From Phycisphaerae bacterium (GTDB taxonomy: Bacteria; Planctomycetota; Phycisphaerae; UBA1845), in the NCBI GenBank assembly GCA_013360585.1, contig JABWBH010000011.1, positions 1 to 64,000 of the forward strand: a stretch of DNA of 64,000 bases, in the 5' to 3' direction. A model generated the notes under the pieces. The model made no database searches, was not told the origin of the DNA, and was given only the letters and a program-made list of their open reading frames with translations. A program made the translations under genes and the position numbers. This document shows, piece after piece, positions 23,753-30,988 of the stretch. How positions within the stretch are numbered: the stretch's first letter is position 1; the number at the start of each line of letters is the position of its first letter.

Positions 23753-24811
23753 ATGACCAACTGCTCGAGGCCGAACACAGGCTTGGATATTATGTCAATC
23801 ACTCGCTGTCCATCCGCGCAAGACACTTTCCCACGCAAAGTTGTGGATTGTATTGCATCCCTGCGCCGCCCCGTCGTCGTCGCGCATGTTGTCCCCGACA
23901 CGGATGCGCTCGGGTCGATGTTCGGGTTCGCACTGGCGTATTCGGGCGACGGCTGCCGGCCGAAGGTGGCGCTGCCCGCGGGGTCGCTGTCGCAGAAGAA
24001 CGCCTTCATGTATGACTGGGCGAAGGTCGAGGTTGCTTCGCCGGAGGATTACAAGAGCGCCGACGGATTCGTCGTGCTGGACACGGCCAAGAAGCCGCGA
24101 TGCAACGTCGAGCCGGTGTTCAAGGACGTGGACTGGTCGGCGGGCCGGCCGGTCGTGAACATTGACCATCACGACACCAACACGCAGTTCGGCGATCTCA
24201 ACTGGGTCGTCGCGGACGCCACGAGTTGCGCGGAGCTGGTCTATCGCCTGCTCGTCGCCGCGGGCAAACCGATCAGCCCGATGGCGGCGACGATGCTCTA
24301 CGGCGGCATCCACGGCGACACGCTGGGCTTCTCGCTGCCGAGCACGTCGGCGGAGAGTCTGCGCATCGCGGCGGAACTGGTCACGCTCGGCGCCAACGTG
24401 AACGAGTTGTGCGAGAACCTCTGCCGCAGTCAGACGCGCAGCGAGTTCGATCTGCTGCGTCACGTTTACGCGAACACGAAGGTCGTCGCCGACGGGCGCG
24501 TCGCCTACAGCACGCTGACGCACGCGGAGATCACCGGCGCCGGATGCACGGCGCAGGACATCGACGACCAAGTGTCGATCCCGCGCAGCCTGCGCGGCGT
24601 GAAGCTCTCTTTCCTGCTCAGCGAGGGCAACAAGGGCAAGACACGCATCAACTTCCGCGGCGAGGGCAACGTCGACGTGCTGGATCTGGCGAAGCAGTTC
24701 AACGGCGGCGGTCACAACCAGGCCGCCGGCGCGGTCGTGGACGGGACGATCCCCGAAGTCGAGTCGCGCATCGTCGCCGCGGCCGTGGCGCATATCGGCA
24801 AGTACGCCTGA
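23753..24811 (+). CDS. DHH/DHHA1 phosphoesterase (NrnA-like)
   Basis: A 352-residue protein of the DHH superfamily, like the bifunctional oligoribonuclease/PAP phosphatase NrnA. Seen: VVAHVVPDTDALGS (motif I; the usual PDGDA is PDTDA here), VVLDTA, the DHH motif in NIDHHDTN, GIHGDTLGFS, and the DHHA1 motif GGGHNQAAGA. It would remove 5' mononucleotides from nano-RNA or dephosphorylate pAp with Mn2+ in the cytoplasm. ATG 23753 is the longest start; ATG 23792 is also possible. pAp arises from sulfate assimilation, and sat is 2.3 kb upstream, but no APS/PAPS kinase gene is present, so the link is only suggestive. Confidence 0.85.
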   Translation: MTNCSRPNTGLDIMSITRCPSAQDTFPRKVVDCIASLRRPVVVAHVVPDTDALGSMFGFALAYSGDGCRPKVALPAGSLSQKNAFMYDWAKVEVASPEDYKSADGFVVLDTAKKPRCNVEPVFKDVDWSAGRPVVNIDHHDTNTQFGDLNWVVADATSCAELVYRLLVAAGKPISPMAATMLYGGIHGDTLGFSLPSTSAESLRIAAELVTLGANVNELCENLCRSQTRSEFDLLRHVYANTKVVADGRVAYSTLTHAEITGAGCTAQDIDDQVSIPRSLRGVKLSFLLSEGNKGKTRINFRGEGNVDVLDLAKQFNGGGHNQAAGAVVDGTIPEVESRIVAAAVAHIGKYA

Positions 24812-24931
24812 CGCCCAAAACCGATGATCCCGGCACGACCTCCCCTCAGACCTCCTCAGAGGGGTTGCGCCCTGGGGGTCGTCGCATGAGCTGAACCGCT
24901 CTGCACGAGTTCAAATCGTCATTCTCAGTTC

Positions 24932-25015
24932 CGCGGCGCACCACGAAACGAGCGTTCGCGCGGGCTGAAGCCCGCGGCTCGGAGGGCGCTCCACATTCGT
25001 GAATCTTGATTTAGC
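24932..25015 (-). repeat. 83-bp dispersed repeat, copy 2
   Basis: Reverse complement of copy 1 (1514-1596) at about 90 percent identity with one indel. Read on the minus strand it begins AGCTAAATC, supplying the TAA stop of the minus-strand gene ending at 25011, then the hairpin core GCGGGCTTCAGCCCGC, and ends near GCGCCGC. The hairpin core differs from copy 1 by substitutions that keep or restore pairing (TTT/TTC loop, T to C in the stem). Confidence 0.85.
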
Positions 25016-25364
25016 TTGTGCTGGAACGGGCGGGGTTTTGCGGCTGGGGATCGAGGCGGCGCTGGGCTTCGTGCGCGCACTTTTCGTAGACGGTGGCGAG
25101 GAAGCCGATCAGCGGGAATCCGCCGCGTTCAAAGGGCGACGCGCCGAGTTGTTCGAGCATTGACGGTTCCGGTTGAGGGGAAGGGTCGTGCGGCGGCGTT
25201 TCGGGCAGTGCGCCGCCCAGCGACCAGAATTGCGCGGCGTCCGTGACGCCGCAAACCCCGGTCGAACTGGAACCCCCGGCAACGTCGGAAGCACCGGTCG
25301 CGCTGGAAGCGCCGGCAATGTCGGAATCGTCGATCGCGGGCGGGTGAGCGGGGTTGTCGATCAT
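25011..25364 (-). CDS. Hypothetical protein, 117 residues
   Basis: A short cytoplasmic-looking protein. The first half is low-complexity, rich in Ala/Ser/Gly/Thr with the repeated element GASSATG/GGSSSTG. The second half is more ordered (MLEQLGASPFERGGFPLIGF then LATVYEKCAHEAQRR), suggesting a short conserved helical segment. Third-position G/C is high, which supports real coding. The frame extends to 25457, but ATG 25364 is the first start after a non-coding-looking N-terminus. Its stop codon is the first TAA of repeat copy 2. Function unknown. Confidence 0.5.
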   Translation of the reverse strand: MIDNPAHPPAIDDSDIAGASSATGASDVAGGSSSTGVCGVTDAAQFWSLGGALPETPPHDPSPQPEPSMLEQLGASPFERGGFPLIGFLATVYEKCAHEAQRRLDPQPQNPARSSTS

Positions 25365-25472
25365 GCTTGCTTTCGAGAGGGCGTCCAGATGATTTCCTGG
25401 GTGCAGATGAGACGGGCCGCGACGCCCTGGCGCCGCGGCCCGCTCGTTATTCGTCAACCGAAACGTGGCGCA

Positions 25473-25922
25473 TCAGCCGCCGTTTTTGCCCTTATCCTTC
25501 TTGTCACCCTTTTCCGGCTTTTCCTTCTCGACTTTTTCGGGTTTGGCTTTGTCGCCCTTCTTACCCGTCGGCGCATCATCGCCGTCGTCATCGAGGGGCA
25601 GCTCGGTCGCTTCCTCACTTGCCGAGACCTTGCCCGTCGCATCCACCGTCACGTTCATCAGCTTGTCGCCGACGACGCAGTAGACGGAATACGACAGCTT
25701 GCCTTCCGTGACGGCGCCCATCGCCAGGACGGCGCGACCTTTCGCATGTGCCTCAGCCGCCTCGACGGCCTTGCCGAGCGGAACCTTCGACTCGTCCATC
25801 TTGGCGACGACCGCCTTGCAGTCGGCGATCACGTCGCTGAACCGCGCCGACACGGGCACGGCTACCGCGACGATCAGCCCCAGCGCCATCAACCCACGCA
25901 CAAACGATTTTGAACGAAGCAT
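25473..25922 (-). CDS. Exported PepSY-like protein with lysine-rich tail
   Basis: A 149-residue exported protein. A signal peptide (GLMALGLIVAVAVPVSA, residues about 10-26) is followed by a small alpha/beta domain of about 70 residues (GKAVEAAEAHAKGRAVLAMG, then LSYSVYCVVGDKLMNVTVD) with the pattern of PepSY-type modules. The last 40 residues are very rich in Lys, Glu, Asp and Gly (KPEKVEKEKPEKGDKKDKG). PepSY domains often inhibit proteases or sense the envelope; the function here is not known. ATG 25922 follows AGGAG at seven bases. The neighbouring minus gene at 25011 may be co-transcribed. Confidence 0.7.
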   Translation of the reverse strand: MLRSKSFVRGLMALGLIVAVAVPVSARFSDVIADCKAVVAKMDESKVPLGKAVEAAEAHAKGRAVLAMGAVTEGKLSYSVYCVVGDKLMNVTVDATGKVSASEEATELPLDDDGDDAPTGKKGDKAKPEKVEKEKPEKGDKKDKGKNGG

Positions 25923-26465
25923 CTTCGATCTCCTGGATCCCTTGTATCCGCCAGCCCGATCGGCGGCACATCGCCGCCGCGTGAAGTCCGGTAACTGCGC
26001 GGAATGCTATCTCAGTCAGGTTCGGCGACGCAAATCCGGCCCGCCGACCGGGGCGCCCGCGCACCTTGTCCCAGCCGGATCGTCATGTCCGCCCGCGCAG
26101 ACCGGTTCCGGCTGGTTCCAGATTACTTCAACGTCGCATTCCGGCAGGTTCTTGCATTCCCCCTACCTTATCTGACGAAGGCACCGGGGATGCTCCCGCA
26201 GGGGTCGCCAGGGACCGAGGCAGGTTCCGGCCGGTGTCGGTGCGCCGGTCAGAAAGCGTCTCCCGGAGTTTGCAGAGGGGATGACCGGTTTCTTGGCGGG
26301 TGCGGTTCGGTCTGACCCGAGTTCGGGCACCCCCCGGTGTTGCTGGCTCGCCAACTTGCCTTGACGCCATCCCGTCGGCCTTCCACCGTATCCAGCTCAG
26401 GCGGCGCACCGGGTGCGGGTGGGGGCGCCGGTTCGGTGAGGTGAGTTTGTTGCGGGGAATCGCGC
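25923..26465. other. Long intergenic region before the GNAT gene
   Basis: About 540 bases between divergent genes. All frames give short Pro/Arg/Thr-rich peptides with no family signal. I see no convincing terminator, promoter or repeat shared with other parts of the window. Confidence 0.4.
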
Positions 26466-26897
26466 ATGACGGTGCAGTTCATGTCGACGCCGGAGGAAGT
26501 CGCCTCATGTTACCCGGTGATGGTTCAGCTTCGCCCGCATCTGAGTCGAGAAGGGTTTCTCGCCGCGGTGATTCGCCAGCGTGAGCAGGGCTACCGGCTG
26601 GCCGGGGCGGTTGATGCCGGCGGGAAGGTTGCGGCGGTAGCGGGATTCCGGTTCTTCGACGCGCTGGCGTGGGGGCGCATCCTGTATGTTGATGATCTGG
26701 TGACGGACGAGGCTCGGCGGTCACAAGGGTTGGGGCAGGCGTTGTTCGACTTTCTGGTTGCGCTGGCGCGTCAGGAGGGGTGCGACGAGTTTCACCTCGA
26801 TTCCGGCGTGCAGCGCTTTGATGCACACCGATTTTACCTTCGCAATCGAATGCGGATTTCGAGTCATCACTTTGCCCTGCCGCTGGCGACCCGTTGA
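26466..26897 (+). CDS. GNAT-family N-acetyltransferase
   Basis: A 143-residue acetyltransferase of the GNAT fold. Seen: VAAVAGFRFFDALAWGRILY (strands 2-4), YVDDLVTDEARRSQGLGQAL with the acetyl-CoA pyrophosphate loop R-x-x-G-x-G, and a helical C-terminal part ending in a short strand. Length matches a single-domain GNAT. The acceptor could be an amine on a small molecule or protein; it cannot be told from sequence. GGGGAA about nine bases before ATG 26466 is a modest ribosome binding site. Its stop is about 65 bases before the cytochrome gene's chosen start. Confidence 0.85.
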   Translation: MTVQFMSTPEEVASCYPVMVQLRPHLSREGFLAAVIRQREQGYRLAGAVDAGGKVAAVAGFRFFDALAWGRILYVDDLVTDEARRSQGLGQALFDFLVALARQEGCDEFHLDSGVQRFDAHRFYLRNRMRISSHHFALPLATR

Positions 26898-26962
26898 CGG
26901 GGGCTTACAATCCGCCGCGGACCGAACCGACGATCGTGCTCCGGTCCGACGAACTGCGACGG

Positions 26963-28831
26963 ATGCCGATGCGAAGGACGTATCTCGTCAGCCTGTGCCT
27001 GTTGCTGGAGCCGGCCGCCGCAACGTCGAGCGTCGCGCAGAGCGTCGATCCGGACAACTGCCTGTTGTGTCATCAGTTTCGCGGGCTTTCACGTTTCGAC
27101 CGTCAGCGGGACGAGCTGCACGTCTACTTCGTCGACCCGTCGTACATGCACGATCTGGCTGGTCCGCACGCGCGACTTGCCTGCACTGACTGCCACCCGC
27201 GCGAGGAGGTTCGCGTGGTTCCTCATGCGCCGGTGTCGCGCGTGGACTGCACGCGGACGTGCCACATCGCCGGGGCGTCGGGCGTGATGACGACGTTCAG
27301 TCATGCGGGAGTCGCCGAGGCGCTTCGCGGCGGCGTGCATGATCCCGCGATCATGCGGGGCTTGCCTCTGTCGGAAGGTCCGCTGCTGGCGCAGGACCAG
27401 TCCGCCTGTCTTTACTGTCATGACGAGCCGGTGTTCCGCGGGATCGAGCGTGCGCTGCCGCAACTGGCGAGGTTCGGGGATGATGCCCTCGCACGTTGCA
27501 CGACGTGTCATAAGGACCAGCTCGGCGTGGACGTGGCGTACGCGTTGAAGCACGTCGCTGCCCGGCTTCAACCGTCGCGATCGACGCTGGATGTCGCGCA
27601 GGTCTGTGCCGTGTGCCACAGCGACCCGGCGTTTCACGCTGAACCCGGTCGTCACGACGCGGTGGCGAGCTACATGCGCACCTTTCACGGGAAGGCAGCG
27701 CTTCTCGGGGACGAGTCGACCGCGTCATGCATTTCGTGTCATGCTTCAGGCAACCGCGATGTTCACGCGATGCTTGCGCATACCGACCCGGCCTCTCCGA
27801 CGCACACGGATCGGCTCCCGACGACATGCAGCACGATCGCCTGTCACCCCGGGGCGTCGCCCAGCCTGGCGGACACCGGTGTGCATCTCGATCTGGCGGC
27901 GTCGCGCGGAACGATCGAGTACCTGCTGGCGGCGGCGTTCATCCTGCTGACGACGCTGACGTTCGGGCCGTCCGCGATTCTGGCCGTGCTTGAACTGGTG
28001 CAGCTTGTCGCCGGGCGGGAGTCGCCGCGCGACGAACACGTGCGTGAACTGACCGATCGGTTGATGGCGCGCCCGGACGGGCGTCGTCGGCTGGTGCGTT
28101 TCACCGTTCCGCAGCGGATTCAACACTGGATTCTGGCGGGGTTGTTCGTGCTGCTGGTGCTCACGGGCTTTCCGCTGAAGTTCGCGGATCAGGGGTGGTC
28201 GGCGTGGTTGATCCGCGGGTTCGGGGGGCTGGCGGCGGCGCGGGCCTTGCATCACTGGGCGGGGATTCTGCTGGTGCTGGGTTTCCTGAGTCACATGATG
28301 CACACGATGCTGCTGGTGGTGCGGCGCTCGCGACGACCCGGTCTGGACGGACGGCCGACCGGCATGCTGGCGTCACTGCTGGCGCTGCCGATGTGGATGA
28401 CGCTGGATGATCTGCGGAAGCTTCGGCATCTTCTGGCCTATCTTTTCTTCCTGCGGTCCGATCGTCCGAAGTTCGGGCGTTTTGCGCTGAAGGAGAAGTT
28501 TGAGTACATCGGGGTCTTCTGGGGGACGATGATCCTCGGCGTCACGGGCATGATTCTCTGGGGCGAGCAGACGGCGTCGCACCTGATGTCGGGCCGGGTG
28601 TTCAACCTCGCGGCGATTGCGCACACGTACGAAGCGTTTCTCGCGCTTGTCCACGTCGGCATCCTGCACACGTACAACGTGATGCTTTCGCCCCACGTGT
28701 TTCCGCTGTCGCCGGCGACGATCACCGGAACAACGCCGCCGGGGGAACTCATCGAAGGACACGCCGCGTTTGTTGAAGACGCTGCGCGGGAGCTGGGGCT
28801 GCATCCGCACGAGGAGGGAGGCGCGCCATGA
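26963..28831 (+). CDS. Eight-haem-motif cytochrome c fused to cytochrome b-like membrane domain
   Basis: A 622-residue fusion. After a signal peptide (TYLVSLCLLLEPAAA), residues about 33-295 hold eight c-type haem sites: six CxxCH (CLLCH, CTDCH, CLYCH, CTTCH, CAVCH, CISCH), one CxxxCH (CTRTCH) and one CxxxxCH (CSTIACH). A hydrophobic helix (IEYLLAAAFILLTTLTF) leads into four or more membrane helices with histidines in typical b-haem positions (IQHWILAGLF, LHHWAGILLV, LSHMMHTMLL, AHTYEAFLALVH). This resembles the gamma/membrane subunits of formate dehydrogenases and other quinol-linked enzymes. It should pass electrons between the quinone pool and periplasmic haems. ATG 26963 is chosen because it precedes the signal peptide. 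Its stop overlaps the next start by four bases. Confidence 0.88.
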   Translation: MPMRRTYLVSLCLLLEPAAATSSVAQSVDPDNCLLCHQFRGLSRFDRQRDELHVYFVDPSYMHDLAGPHARLACTDCHPREEVRVVPHAPVSRVDCTRTCHIAGASGVMTTFSHAGVAEALRGGVHDPAIMRGLPLSEGPLLAQDQSACLYCHDEPVFRGIERALPQLARFGDDALARCTTCHKDQLGVDVAYALKHVAARLQPSRSTLDVAQVCAVCHSDPAFHAEPGRHDAVASYMRTFHGKAALLGDESTASCISCHASGNRDVHAMLAHTDPASPTHTDRLPTTCSTIACHPGASPSLADTGVHLDLAASRGTIEYLLAAAFILLTTLTFGPSAILAVLELVQLVAGRESPRDEHVRELTDRLMARPDGRRRLVRFTVPQRIQHWILAGLFVLLVLTGFPLKFADQGWSAWLIRGFGGLAAARALHHWAGILLVLGFLSHMMHTMLLVVRRSRRPGLDGRPTGMLASLLALPMWMTLDDLRKLRHLLAYLFFLRSDRPKFGRFALKEKFEYIGVFWGTMILGVTGMILWGEQTASHLMSGRVFNLAAIAHTYEAFLALVHVGILHTYNVMLSPHVFPLSPATITGTTPPGELIEGHAAFVEDAARELGLHPHEEGGAP

Positions 28832-29946
28832 GCGGATCGTCGCGCGGTCGCGCGATCAGGTGGTTGGGCGCGCTGGGTCGCGCCGGGCGCGCCGCCGGGA
28901 AGCGGGCTTACGCGCTCGCCCTGATCGGGGTGATCGGTTACTCGAGCTTTTTTGCGTTCCGCTACCTGGTTTACACGTTGATGCTTCCAGCGGAGGCGCC
29001 GGCGCAAGTGACGCAGCTTCCGCGGCGCCTGGACAGCCGCGTTCTCGAGACCGACCGCGCGGCGTGGGCGGGGCTGCGGACGGCGGAGCACGCCCGAGCG
29101 CCACTCTCGCATTATCATCGCCTCGACACGTGGATCCAGCCGGACCGGGCGAACAATTGCACGACCAGCGGGTGTCACCCGCCGCTGCCTCATGCGGAGC
29201 GCAAGGAGGTCCGGGCCTTTCTCAACATGCACGCCACGAGCATGCACTGCGGCGTCTGTCACATGCAGACGAATGAGCAACCGCTGAACCTGGCCTGGTA
29301 TGACCCGGCAACAGGCGCGTCCCGAGGCGTACCGGCCGTGCTCGAAGCTTACGCGAAACTCTTGTCGATCGAGGACCAACCCGGAGGGTATGACGAAGAC
29401 GCCCGTCGCGTGCTCGTGGACCTCCTGCGCCGCGCGGCGGTTGAGGCCCAGGACGGCGCGATCCTCATCACGTTGGCGGATCATCTTCGCCGTCTGTCGC
29501 CGGAAGCGGTCGAAACCGCAGATGTACTTGCCGGGGCGAGGGCGGTTCTGCCCCGCTTCTTCCGGGGCGAATACGGCGCGAAGCTCGCCCTGCGCGCCGC
29601 AGGCACCGAGGCGCCGATCCTGGCGCATCCTGGGGTGGAAAGCGAGATCGAGCGCTACCGGGCGACCGCTGGCGCGATGACCGACGCGGAAAGAAAGGAT
29701 CTCGTCGATCGGCTGCACTCGCTGCGGCGGACTGAGGCGTTGAAATGTTCGGATTGTCACGCGGACGGCGGGATCGTGGATTTCACCGCCGCCGGGTATC
29801 CGCCGCAGCGCGTCCGCGAGCTGACGGGTACGATCGTCGCCCGCATGATTCAGCACATTTCCGACGGTTCGCCGTTTTATCTTCCGGAGTTTCTCACGGC
29901 CCCCGGGACGGGTGAGCCGGAGACGGGTGAGGGTTCTGCGCCGTAG
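28828..29946 (+). CDS. Membrane-anchored three-haem-motif protein
   Basis: A 372-residue protein, overlapping the previous gene by ATGA, so translation is likely coupled. A basic N-terminus and one transmembrane helix (residues about 27-53, YALALIGVIGYSSFFAFRYL) anchor a large extracytoplasmic domain. Three haem motifs are seen: CxxxxCH in NNCTTSGCHPP, CGVCH and CSDCH. The haem motifs flank a roughly 170-residue haem-free helical region rich in Arg/Ala (LLRRAAVEAQDG, IEDQPGGYDEDARR). I do not recognise the family. It probably forms a complex with the upstream fusion and is its electron acceptor or donor. No terminal oxidase or reductase catalytic subunit is adjacent. Confidence 0.82.
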   Translation: MSGSSRGRAIRWLGALGRAGRAAGKRAYALALIGVIGYSSFFAFRYLVYTLMLPAEAPAQVTQLPRRLDSRVLETDRAAWAGLRTAEHARAPLSHYHRLDTWIQPDRANNCTTSGCHPPLPHAERKEVRAFLNMHATSMHCGVCHMQTNEQPLNLAWYDPATGASRGVPAVLEAYAKLLSIEDQPGGYDEDARRVLVDLLRRAAVEAQDGAILITLADHLRRLSPEAVETADVLAGARAVLPRFFRGEYGAKLALRAAGTEAPILAHPGVESEIERYRATAGAMTDAERKDLVDRLHSLRRTEALKCSDCHADGGIVDFTAAGYPPQRVRELTGTIVARMIQHISDGSPFYLPEFLTAPGTGEPETGEGSAP

Positions 29947-30096
29947 TGCAATACCGTCACTTTGGATCGCTTTTTCAGGGGGTCTGAAGATCAAGTAACC
30001 TTGTTGTCCGGTGGATGCGGCGCCAACGAAGTTGCGGCGGGGCGCAGGTTGACGAACGTATCCGCCTTGTGACCGCAATCAGGTGTGAGGCAGGGT

Positions 30097-30639
30097 ATGA
30101 ACGAAGGAAAAGGCGGGGGCAGCCTGCCGCGGATCGGCCGCAACGTGTACATCGCACCGACCTCGTACGTCGGCGGCGACGTTTCGATCGGCGAGGAGTC
30201 GACGATCATGCATCATGTGATGATCCGTGGTGACGTGTCCGCAATCCGGATCGGGCGCCGGGTCAACGTGCAGGACGGGACGATCATTCACACGCAGACC
30301 GGCGTCCCGCTGCACATCGAGGATGAGGTGTCGATCGGTCACCGGGCGGTGGTGCATTGTCGTCGGGTCGGGCGCGAGGCTCTGATCGGAACGGGAGCGG
30401 TGGTGCTGGACGGGTGCGACGTGGGTGAGGGATGCATTATCGGAGCTTGTGCGCTGGTGACGCCCGGAACGACGATCCCAGCGAGGACGGTCTGGATGGG
30501 GGTTCCCGCACGTCAGATTCGTGAGGTCAGCCCTTCTGAACGCGAGTACGTGCGTCAAGTGGTGCAAACGTACTTCCGCCTCGGTCGTCTACACGGGAGC
30601 GGAGCATACCCGCCCGCGGCCTGCGGACTGCATGAGTAG
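30097..30639 (+). CDS. Gamma-class carbonic anhydrase-like hexapeptide protein
   Basis: A 180-residue left-handed beta-helix protein with hexapeptide repeats (VMIRGDVSAIRIGRRVNVQD, IGTGAVVLDGCDVGEGCII) and a C-terminal helix. The three zinc histidines of Cam-type gamma carbonic anhydrases align with H65 (TIIHTQ) and H82/H87 (IGHRAVVH), the last two spaced as in active enzymes. It would form a trimer with metal at subunit interfaces; carbonic anhydrase activity is plausible but many relatives are inactive. ATG 30097 follows GAGGCAGGG. It lies alone between the cytochrome pair and the TPR kinase. Confidence 0.8.
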   Translation: MNEGKGGGSLPRIGRNVYIAPTSYVGGDVSIGEESTIMHHVMIRGDVSAIRIGRRVNVQDGTIIHTQTGVPLHIEDEVSIGHRAVVHCRRVGREALIGTGAVVLDGCDVGEGCIIGACALVTPGTTIPARTVWMGVPARQIREVSPSEREYVRQVVQTYFRLGRLHGSGAYPPAACGLHE

Positions 30640-30988
30640 AAAACCTTCAGACCAGGGGACGGACCGCCCGGCGACACTTTGAATCATTTAACATATTATA
30701 TTCATTAAAGTTATGAAGTGGCCCGGGGTGCGTGAGCCTCGCGAGAGCCGTCCACTCTGTGCGAACATCGGCGCGGCCCCAACCTGAGTGCGTCGGCGGG
30801 GTTATAATCGGTGGAGCGAACTTGAATCGCATATTGCCCGGAGGTCTGCGAATCTACCTGAGCGGAAAGCCCGGCGACCCGCGGCTTTGATCGGGATGTT
30901 CGCGGGAATTGGCGCAGTCTGGCGGGACGGCAGGACGCGGTTTCGTCAATAACGGCAGAAGAGGATCGGGAACGCGCAGGAGGCCTGT
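30640..30988. other. Intergenic region with an AT-rich island
   Basis: About 350 bases. Positions about 30676-30716 are strongly AT-rich (AACATATTATATTCATTAAA) in an otherwise GC-rich region, a likely upstream or promoter element for the kinase. AGGAGG at 30979-30984 is a near-perfect ribosome binding site before the GTG at 30989. No gene is supported. Confidence 0.5.

Noticed and set aside
24842-24864. Terminator-like inverted repeat CCCCTC...GAGGGG after the DHH gene
   Set aside because: The stem is only six bases with an eleven-base loop and no T run follows.
28438-30078. Minus-strand frame of 546 codons across the two cytochrome genes
   Set aside because: Haem motifs and membrane helices are clear on the plus strand; the antisense product is Arg-rich noise.
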